In this document: piece by piece, positions 1 through 3,396 of the stretch
How the letters are laid out: each line of letters begins with the position of its first letter
How positions within the stretch are numbered: the first letter of the stretch is position 1
Assembly (NCBI GenBank): GCA_030152805.1
Contig: JASLIG010000130.1
Span: forward strand, 1 to 12,598
Direction: 5' to 3'
Length of the DNA stretch: 12,598 bases
Origin: Solirubrobacterales bacterium
GTDB lineage: Bacteria; Actinomycetota; Thermoleophilia; Solirubrobacterales; 70-9
Made by a program: the position numbers and the translations under genes
Notes under the pieces: model-generated
Told to the model about the DNA's origin: nothing
Databases searched by the model: none
What the model saw: only the letters and a program-made list of their open reading frames with translations

Positions 1-58
1 GCTTGACCAACAGCTTGCGGCTGTTCGGGCAGGTGCGGGCGTTAGCGTGGATCCTCAT
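1..58 (-). CDS. IS481-like transposase, N-terminal fragment (gene continues beyond left edge)
   Basis: Reading leftward from ATG at 58-56 gives MRIHANARTCPNSRKLLVK and then the window ends. The opening, with HANA followed by a Pro, an Arg/Lys pair and LLV, is how IS481-family transposases usually start, just before their N-terminal helix-turn-helix; this is from memory of the family, not a search. The start is supported by a good Shine-Dalgarno (GGAGGA, complement of 65-70) six bases upstream. The catalytic DDE domain would lie outside the window, so completeness cannot be judged. I could not identify the terminal inverted repeat of the element in 60-220. Its presence fits the decayed mobile character of the first 1.9 kb. 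Confidence 0.6.
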   Translation of the reverse strand, partial: MRIHANARTCPNSRKLLVK

Positions 59-116
59 CCGGTGTCCTCCTTGTTGGGTGGGTGGCTCGACACCCCCAGC
101 CTTCAAGGAGGCCCGG

Positions 117-146
117 ATGAACAACGTTGTGAGGAACTACATCTAG
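117..146 (+). other. Nine-codon mini-ORF with strong ribosome-binding site
   Basis: ATG at 117 encodes MNNVVRNYI and stops at TAG 144-146. It is preceded by AAGGAGG at 105-111 with good spacing, as strong a site as those of the 19-codon genes nearby. It could be a leader peptide for the repressor gene at 221, the start of a gene truncated by the adjacent insertion sequence, or chance. It does not match the P1-P4 peptide consensus. Confidence 0.2.
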
Positions 147-220
147 CGCAGGCAGGTAGTCTGCTCGACTTGTGAAGTTCCCTATGGAGATATGGATCGC
201 CAGCACCGACGATCCCGGGC

Positions 221-418
221 GTGTGTGGCAACCTTGGGAGGAACCTGCGGCGAGCGCGGCTCGACCGCGAAATGACGCAGGAGGAAGTTGCCGAACGCAG
301 CGGCGTCCACGCCACCGAGGTCAGCCGCATCGAGAGCGGCAAGCGCGACCCCCAAGTATCGACGGTGCAGAGGTTGGCAGAAGCCGTTGGTCTCAGCGCG
401 AGCGATCTGCTCCGCTGA
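221..418 (+). CDS. Small XRE-family helix-turn-helix DNA-binding protein
   Basis: A 65-residue protein that is essentially one Cro/C1-type helix-turn-helix domain, residues about 5-62. Visible features are the LRRARL opening helix, M-T-Q-E-E-V-A-E-R-S-G-V for helices 2 and 3, the S-R-I-E-S-G-K-R-D-P signature, and the closing L-A-E-A-V-G-L helix. The GTG at 221 is the only reasonable start: the frame is closed by TGA at 173-175 with no earlier start, and the domain begins at once. No good ribosome-binding site is seen. Proteins this size act as dimeric repressors in phage, integrative elements and toxin-antitoxin or restriction loci. It faces micro-gene P1 tail to tail and shares a hairpin with it, so it may control the neighbouring mobile region, but no operator is identified. 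Confidence 0.85.
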   Translation: MCGNLGRNLRRARLDREMTQEEVAERSGVHATEVSRIESGKRDPQVSTVQRLAEAVGLSASDLLR

Positions 419-424
419 GTATTG

Positions 425-464
425 GGCCGGCCTCCATCCCATTGCCAGCGGTGGGAGGCCGGCC
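425..464. terminator. Strong inverted repeat shared by two convergent genes
   Basis: A perfect 11-bp stem (GGCCGGCCTCC at 425-435 with its complement at 454-464) encloses an 18-base loop. It begins seven bases after the HTH stop codon and lies 14 bases past the stop of P1 on the other strand, so it could end transcription from both sides. There is no long T-run, as is common in high-GC Actinomycetota terminators. It belongs to the set of GGGCC-type hairpins that follow each of the four micro-genes. Confidence 0.6.
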
Positions 465-477
465 TTCCGGCGGGTGC

Positions 478-537
478 TTAGTGCTGCTTGAGGATCTTGA
501 GCAAGGGCACAACCTCGCCAACAGGCTTGACCTTCAT
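478..537 (-). CDS. Micro-gene P1: 19-residue peptide of a four-copy family
   Basis: ATG at 537-535 to TAA at 480-478 encodes MKVKPVGEVVPLLKILKQH. Support for translation: an exceptionally strong ribosome-binding site (GGGAGGGAGGTGA, complement of 543-555) five bases upstream, and three relatives in this window of the same 19-codon length (P2, P4, and P3 after a one-base repair). All share a hydrophobic residue at position 3, G/A at 7, V at 9, P at 11, L/V at 13, I/V at 15, K at 17 and H/Q at 18. No signal peptide or membrane helix is seen; function is unknown. It lies downstream of the nuclease-like remnant on the same strand, and a strong hairpin follows the stop. Alternatives are a leader peptide, a small toxin or antitoxin, or a signal. 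Confidence 0.6.
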   Translation of the reverse strand: MKVKPVGEVVPLLKILKQH

Positions 538-542
538 TCCGA

Positions 543-583
543 TCACCTCCCTCCCGCTCGTCAGCTCCCGGCCGTTTGCCGGG
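543..583 (-). promoter_or_regulatory. Conserved leader of P1: hairpin, GCTGACGA motif and RBS
   Basis: In transcript order there is a six-bp hairpin (CCCGGC, loop AAACG, GCCGGG; 583-567), then AGCTGACGA, then the purine-rich ribosome-binding site. The same order recurs before P4 with a different loop, and before P2 with altered stem bases that can still pair. This suggests an RNA element controlling translation of the micro-genes; the role is inference. Confidence 0.5.
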
Positions 584-591
584 GCTGGAGG

Positions 592-894
592 TGCTAATAA
601 AGATCCATGAGCCGATATCCCAGATCCCCTCATCCTTGAGAGCAATGGCCTTGCCTAGGTCGCCGATCATCTTTTCCGAATTTCGGCCTCCAGTGCCTGA
701 TTTTGGATCCGCTTGAAGCAGTGCATGGCATTGAGGCTTTTCTTCGACTTCAGACAGCCGTTGTTGCCTCGATCTGCTTGATCATCGTCAATGACGAGAA
801 AGTCGTCGCCGTGCTCGGCTTCTAGAACTGCATTGCACAGGCGAGTGAACTCTTGGGGAACGGTGATGAGTTGAATCTGCGCCTCAAGATTCAT
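592..894 (-). pseudogene. Frameshifted, truncated nuclease-like protein
   Basis: The first part runs from ATG 894 to TGA 669-667 (75 residues). Visible are FTRLCNAVLEAEHG, an acidic DDDQADRGNNG segment and HCFKR, an arrangement like the metal-binding core of PD-(D/E)XK or Mrr-type nucleases; this is a resemblance only, and the canonical E/Q-x-K is not clear. One frame away, from 670, MIGDLGKAIALKDEG and then IWDIGSW continue what I recall as one unbroken protein in related sequences, so a base appears lost in the A-run at about 675-678. Alternatively the two frames are separate genes coupled by ATGA. Recognisable sequence stops near 592, where the P1 leader begins. An earlier TTG start (930) would overlap the recombinase stop. 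Codon use is less GC-biased than in the RHS gene. Confidence 0.5.
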
Positions 895-926
895 TGAGCG
901 GCATTCTTGAGAAGTAAGAGGACGGA

Positions 927-1283
927 TCAACCTTCGGAGCTGGCTAGATAGCCATCTAGCATTTCCCGCGCTTCAACCTCGCTGCCGGGCATCAGGTGCC
1001 CGTAACGGTCGAGGGTGATCGTGATCGTTGCGTGGCCCAGGTAGGTGCTCAGGGTCTTGGCATTCAGTCCGGCCGCGATCCCGATGCTGGCGAAGGTGTG
1101 TCGCCCCTCGTGGAACCCGAGCGGCTTGAGTCCCGCATCGTTCCAGCACTTGTAACCTGCGATTGAAGCACCGCGAGAGCGGCCGTCAACCCCCCTCGGG
1201 GGTCGGGCGCGAGCGCCCTTGACCGTCGCCCTCGCGGTGCTGGGGTTGTGGGCGGTCGAGGAGCAAGGGTGGGCCGATCCCAA
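927..1283 (-). pseudogene. Tyrosine recombinase (phage-type integrase), C-terminal remnant
   Basis: The last 75 or so residues of this 118-codon frame (927 to about 1166) are the C-terminal catalytic part of a tyrosine recombinase. The HxxR motif is in FHEGRHTFAS (H58, R61), the second conserved His is in YLGHAT (H84), and the nucleophile is Y94 in LDRYGHL. The core-binding domain, the first catalytic Arg and the beta-strand Lys are missing. Upstream residues 1-39 look unrelated to integrases; they are read through the T-shaped palindrome at 1167-1241 and beyond. This is therefore a 5'-truncated remnant unable to recombine alone. Such enzymes integrate phages and integrative elements, so the fragment marks a former mobile element. 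Its stop abuts the nuclease-like remnant, suggesting they were once neighbours in one operon. Confidence 0.75.
1167..1241. repeat. 75-bp T-shaped palindrome (stem with two cap hairpins)
   Basis: The outer arms 1167-1189 and 1219-1241 pair over 23 positions with two mismatches and one G-T pair; the outermost 11 bp (AGCACCGCGAG with its complement) are perfect. Between the arms are two adjacent perfect hairpins: CCCCC-TC-GGGGG (1191-1202) and GGGCGC-GA-GCGCCC (1205-1218). The predicted fold is a T or three-way junction. It lies exactly where recognisable recombinase sequence ends and about 30 bp past the hairpin following P2. Possible roles are the end of a mobile element, a folded single-strand recombination site, or a strong transcription block. 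Confidence 0.75.
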
Positions 1284-1311
1284 GTTCGCATTGGCGACTG
1301 AGATTGGCCCA
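1270..1311 (-). terminator. Hairpin following micro-gene P2
   Basis: TGGGCCGATC (1270-1279) pairs with GATTGGCCCA (1302-1311) over ten positions, with one G-T pair on the plus strand (an A-C mismatch on the minus transcript), around a 22-base loop. It starts 16 bases beyond the P2 stop. There is no T-run. It belongs to the GGGCC-type hairpin set. Confidence 0.4.
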
Positions 1312-1326
1312 ACTAGCCAGCGCGTC

Positions 1327-1386
1327 TTAGGAGTGCTTCATGACCTGCACGCTCGGATAAACCGTGCCGTAGTTGCGGATCGTCAT
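1327..1386 (-). CDS. Micro-gene P2: 19-residue peptide of a four-copy family
   Basis: ATG 1386-1384 to TAA 1329-1327 encodes MTIRNYGTVYPSVQVMKHS. The ribosome-binding site GGAGGAAGGTGAG (complement of 1392-1404) precedes it by five bases. Compared with P4 it keeps MTIR, G7, V9, P11, S12, Q14, K17 and H18. The DNA differences include synonymous ones (ACG/ACA, GTT/GTC) and conservative ones (Tyr/Phe, Val/Leu, Val/Ile), which is what selection on the peptide would leave. A leader hairpin lies upstream and a GGGCC-type hairpin downstream. The T-shaped palindrome and recombinase remnant follow on the same strand. No known family is recognised; a regulatory leader peptide, a toxin or antitoxin, or a signal remain possible. 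Confidence 0.6.
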   Translation of the reverse strand: MTIRNYGTVYPSVQVMKHS

Positions 1387-1390
1387 CCGT

Positions 1391-1432
1391 GCTCACCTTC
1401 CTCCGTCGTCAGCCCCGGCATCGTCACCAGGG
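1391..1432 (-). promoter_or_regulatory. Conserved leader of P2: hairpin, GCTGACGAC motif and RBS
   Basis: On the transcript strand CCCTGG (1432-1427) pairs with CCGGGG (1418-1413) through one G-U pair, followed by GCTGACGAC and a strong ribosome-binding site. The pairing is kept although the sequence differs from P1 and P4, and the altered pair works on the minus-strand RNA but not on the plus strand. This hints that the structure acts as RNA. The octamer GTCGCTCG occurs 68 bases upstream of the start (complement of 1454-1461) and 96 bases upstream of P4, perhaps part of a shared promoter. Confidence 0.45.
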
Positions 1433-1552
1433 AGGCAGACAGTAGAGAAATATCGAGCGACAGCTCTTTCCCTGGTCGCCAGCTAAATCCCCGTGCCACA
1501 GGGGTTGAGACGGCTACGGGCTAGACAGCGGGCAATGGGTCGGGAACTGATT

Positions 1553-1589
1553 GGGCCGGCCTTTCGCATTCAGGACGCACGGCCGGCCC
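1553..1589 (-). terminator. Hairpin following micro-gene P3
   Basis: A perfect nine-bp stem, GGGCCGGCC (1553-1561) with GGCCGGCCC (1581-1589), encloses a 19-base loop. It starts eight bases past the P3 stop and shares its stem core with the hairpin after P1 (425-464). Likely a terminator or an RNA-stabilising end; it lacks a T-run. Confidence 0.5.
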
Positions 1590-1597
1590 TAAATCAC

Positions 1598-1656
1598 CTA
1601 TGCGTGCTTGGCCACAGACACGGCCGGAATTACGGGCGCTGCTACTCCAATCGCAT
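1598..1656 (-). pseudogene. Micro-gene P3: frameshifted copy of the 19-residue peptide gene
   Basis: Aligned with P4 at the ribosome-binding site (GAGAGGGGGTGAG, complement of 1662-1674), the ATG at 1656-1654 falls at the same spacing, but the frame reaches TAG after four codons. The copy is 59 bases instead of 60. Restoring one base in codon 4 gives MRL, one unknown residue, then VAAPVIPAVSVAKHA, with V9, P11, K17 and H18 in register. A single-base deletion has therefore probably inactivated it. Alternatively, GTG at 1666-1664 opens a 22-residue peptide in the conserved frame, but it would overlap the ribosome-binding site. The upstream motif is weaker (TTGACGA) and no clear leader hairpin is seen, which fits decay. 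Confidence 0.5.
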
Positions 1657-1739
1657 TTTCTCTCACCCCCTCTCGTCGTCAAGTCGCTCTTGTGGCGCTG
1701 ATTGGCGGGTGGGTCGGGCGAAAGCTTCGTCGGCTGGGC

Positions 1740-1785
1740 AGAGCCGATCTCCAACCTCGATCCTCGCTGGCAGAAGACCGGCCCT
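1740..1785 (-). terminator. Hairpin following micro-gene P4
   Basis: On the transcript strand AGGGCCGGTC (1785-1776) pairs with GATCGGCTCT (1749-1740) over ten positions including two G-U pairs, around a 26-base loop, starting 14 bases after the P4 stop. It is weaker than the hairpins after P1 and P3 but placed the same way. Confidence 0.35.
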
Positions 1786-1799
1786 GCACAGAACTCGAC

Positions 1800-1859
1800 C
1801 TAGTTGTGCTTCAGGATCTGCAGGCTCGGAAAGACCGCGCCAGCTTTGCGGATTGTCAT
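1800..1859 (-). CDS. Micro-gene P4: 19-residue peptide of a four-copy family
   Basis: ATG 1859-1857 to TAG 1802-1800 encodes MTIRKAGAVFPSLQILKHN. Its ribosome-binding site GGAGGAGGTGAG (complement of 1865-1876) is close to ideal and ends five bases from the ATG. It is the first unit of the minus-strand array (P4, P3, P2, remnants, P1) and lies divergently from the winged-helix gene at 2037, with 177 bases between the starts; that regulator could control the array. It has a basic start, a hydrophobic alternating middle and a Lys-His end, without an export signal. Function is unknown. Conserved length and register across the copies are the main evidence that it is translated. Confidence 0.6.
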   Translation of the reverse strand: MTIRKAGAVFPSLQILKHN

Positions 1860-1864
1860 CCGTT

Positions 1865-1906
1865 CTCACCTCCTCCCCGGTCGTCAGCTCCCGGCCAAAT
1901 GCCGGG
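1865..1906 (-). promoter_or_regulatory. Conserved leader of P4: hairpin, GCTGACGAC motif and RBS
   Basis: The transcript carries CCCGGC (1906-1901), loop ATTTG, GCCGGG (1895-1890), then AGCTGACGAC and the ribosome-binding site. The stem is identical to that of P1 and the loop differs. It is the clearest example of the shared leader. Confidence 0.5.
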
Positions 1907-1965
1907 TCGGGGAAGGGATGGTAAGAAATTTATGACTAGTGCAGAAAATGTGCCCGAGCGACGCG

Positions 1966-2003
1966 CTCAGGCGTAAATCCGCCTATGCTCCACGCCGCCT
2001 GAG
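1966..2003. promoter_or_regulatory. Inverted repeat between divergent P4 and winged-helix gene
   Basis: CTCAGGCG (1966-1973) and CGCCTGAG (1996-2003) form a perfect eight-bp inverted repeat with 22 bases between; GGCG/CGCC at 1970-1973 and 1980-1983 is an alternative inner pairing. It lies 33 bases before the TTG start at 2037, where an autoregulatory operator would be expected. Operator function is a guess from position. Confidence 0.3.
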
Positions 2004-2036
2004 TAGCCAACCAACACTGACTGGAGGGGATTTCGC

Positions 2037-2675
2037 TTGGAGGACGTAGCGACTCGGAAGCCAGAGGGCGAACGACCACGCGAGATAGTCGAGGCGGTCG
2101 GCTATGCCGTTGGGCACCGCATCAGGATCGATGCTCTAGCGATTCTCAACGATGGCACCGCCAGCCCGAACGAAATCGCCAAGATTCTCAATCTAAACGT
2201 CCGCAAGGTGAGCAATCACATCCGCGAGCTATTCGACTGCGGCTGCATTGAGCTTGTCGAAACCGTGAAGGTGCGAAACACGACCGAGCACTTCTATCGC
2301 GCGGTTACCTTGCCTTACGTCGATGAGGAGACGTATGGGGCAATGCCAATGAAGCTTCGAAGGGAATTGTGCTCTCTAATCATCCAAGCCATCACGGCCG
2401 AGGTGCTGTCGTCCCTACAAGCGAAAAAGATTGAGGAAGACGACGACGTACGTCTCTCTTGGCAGCGGCTCTGTGTAGACGCTGAGGGAAAGAAGGAAAT
2501 TGCTGCCGAGCTTAAGGCCAGCTCGGAGCGACTTTTCGATATTCAGGCCCGCAATGCGGCTCGCCTGACCAAGTCGAAAGAAGTTGGAACCACTCAGATC
2601 GTCGCCTTGATGGGTTTTGAGCGGAGCCGACCAGGGCGGCCGGACAATGGCTACGCACAGGCCACACAAGTCTGA
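2037..2675 (+). CDS. ArsR-like winged-helix transcriptional regulator
   Basis: A 212-residue protein with one winged-helix DNA-binding domain at about residues 22-92. G-H-R-I-R-I-D-A-L-A-I-L-N begins it, S-P-N-E-I-A-K-I-L-N-L-N with V-R-K-V-S-N-H-I-R-E-L is the helix-turn-helix, and I-E-L-V-E-T through H-F-Y-R-A-V is the wing. The C-terminal 115 residues are mostly helical and charged and end in a segment containing VALMGFERSRPG; they may serve dimerisation or ligand sensing. The TTG start is supported by GGAGGGGA at 2023-2030, six bases upstream. I recall proteins of this design as abundant in Thermoleophilia, but no ligand is known to me. It could control the divergent micro-gene array or the downstream RHS gene. 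No metal-binding Cys cluster typical of ArsR sensors is evident. Confidence 0.8.
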   Translation: MEDVATRKPEGERPREIVEAVGYAVGHRIRIDALAILNDGTASPNEIAKILNLNVRKVSNHIRELFDCGCIELVETVKVRNTTEHFYRAVTLPYVDEETYGAMPMKLRRELCSLIIQAITAEVLSSLQAKKIEEDDDVRLSWQRLCVDAEGKKEIAAELKASSERLFDIQARNAARLTKSKEVGTTQIVALMGFERSRPGRPDNGYAQATQV

Positions 2676-2985
2676 CGGTCATAACTTGGATAGTCATGGA
2701 TAACGCACTTAAATATTGACGATAGACGTACAGGTTCCGATCTGAAACTCTCATGCCAGTCAAGGTCAGTTGACCACCCGGACACAGTCGTCAGCTCCGG
2801 AATGTCTGCGGTCTTGGTGCCCCGGACGACCAACTCATCCGAAGGCTCGGTCGTCCGGGGCTCTACATCAGCACATGCACAAAAGACACATTTCCACTCA
2901 GCAGCGACGCGTCGGCGCTCCTCTCCCAAAAACAGAGCGGCGGCGAATGCCTGCGCTTTCTCCCGAGGGACTATGGGAGAACCCG
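2676..2985. other. Intergenic stretch with a 13-bp perfect hairpin
   Basis: No convincing gene. A frame extends the downstream regulator back to 2770, but its residues look random. A perfect 13-bp inverted repeat, GCCCCGGACGACC at 2819-2831 with its complement at 2849-2861 around a 17-base loop, may be the terminator of the 2037-2675 gene. At 2787-2797, GTCGTCAGCTC is identical on the minus strand to the GAGCTGACGAC of the P4 leader, but no ribosome-binding site or related peptide follows it. Confidence 0.5.
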
Positions 2986-3339
2986 ATGCACGCGAACGGG
3001 CACGCTTCCTTGGACTGGGGCGTGCCCGTTCCTCGCGCCATCGTCGTTCCTTACGACATCAACGAGACCAAGCTGCAAATCATCGCGGCGATGGGACGAT
3101 TGGATGGGGGAAGGTTTGACCGGTCGGTTTCTGTGGCAGAGCTTTACGCCCTCTGGGATGGGAGCAAGAGACTTTCAGTCTTCGACTACCACCTCTCAAC
3201 GCTCGTCAGGGCGGGGATAGCAGAGCTGGTCAGCGGACCAGAACTGCGCTTCCGCCTGGCCGAAGCGCTCGACGTGGGGGCCGATGAGCTGTTTTTCAGG
3301 GAAGGGTGCCGCTCGCTTGCGGAATTGCAGTACGGGTAG
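2986..3339 (+). CDS. Small winged-helix transcriptional regulator upstream of the RHS gene
   Basis: From ATG 2986 the product has 117 residues. A winged-helix fold is suggested by E-T-K-L-Q-I-I-A-A-M-G-R-L as helix 1, S-V-A-E-L-Y-A-L-W and L-S-V-F-D-Y-H-L-S-T-L-V-R-A-G as the helix-turn-helix, and I-A-E-L-V-S-G-P-E-L-R-F-R-L-A as the wing. The C-terminus is short and acidic. The start is chosen because GGGAGA at 2975-2980 lies five bases upstream; ATG 2947 and GTG/TTG-type starts back to 2770 remain open but encode sequence without character. The gene ends 57 bases before the RHS start, on the same strand, so it may be co-transcribed with it or regulate it. No known family name; helix-turn-helix assignment is by pattern. 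Confidence 0.7.
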   Translation: MHANGHASLDWGVPVPRAIVVPYDINETKLQIIAAMGRLDGGRFDRSVSVAELYALWDGSKRLSVFDYHLSTLVRAGIAELVSGPELRFRLAEALDVGADELFFREGCRSLAELQYG

Positions 3340-3354
3340 GCCCATTCGGGGCCT
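3338..3354 (+). terminator. Short hairpin between winged-helix gene and RHS gene
   Basis: AGGCCC (3338-3343) pairs with GGGCCT (3349-3354) around a five-base loop, overlapping the stop of the winged-helix gene. With no T-run it is at best a weak terminator or attenuator; read-through into the RHS gene, whose ribosome-binding site GGGGAGG follows at 3384-3390, is plausible. Confidence 0.25.
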
Positions 3355-3396
3355 GGCAGGGAACCAGTCAAGGCAACACCAAAGGGGAGGAACTCA

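Noticed and set aside
182..591. Minus-strand continuation of the nuclease-like frame to 182
   Set aside because: After about 592 the residues become random-looking, and the frame runs antisense through P1 and the well-supported HTH gene.
1167..1241. The palindrome as an integron attC site
   Set aside because: The two perfect cap hairpins and long perfect stem lack the RYYYAAC/GTTRRRY ends and extrahelical bases of attC sites.
1242..1312. Extension of the recombinase upstream of the palindrome
   Set aside because: None of the three minus frames shows the first catalytic Arg box or other integrase features; the open frame is incidental.
1598..1666. P3 as an intact 22-residue gene from GTG 1666
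   Set aside because: The GTG sits inside the ribosome-binding site and the copy is exactly one base short against its siblings, so a frameshifted 19-codon copy explains it better; kept only as an alternative.
425..1906. The repeated units as a CRISPR array
   Set aside because: Units are irregularly spaced, diverged, and contain a conserved reading frame rather than identical short repeats with unique spacers.
1493..1976. Plus-strand open frames across the micro-gene array
   Set aside because: Low-complexity Arg/Pro/Ser translations without ribosome-binding sites, antisense to P3 and P4.
2770..2985. Upstream extension of the small winged-helix protein to 2770
   Set aside because: The extra 72 residues lack any domain character and pass through a 13-bp perfect hairpin, while a good ribosome-binding site precedes ATG 2986.
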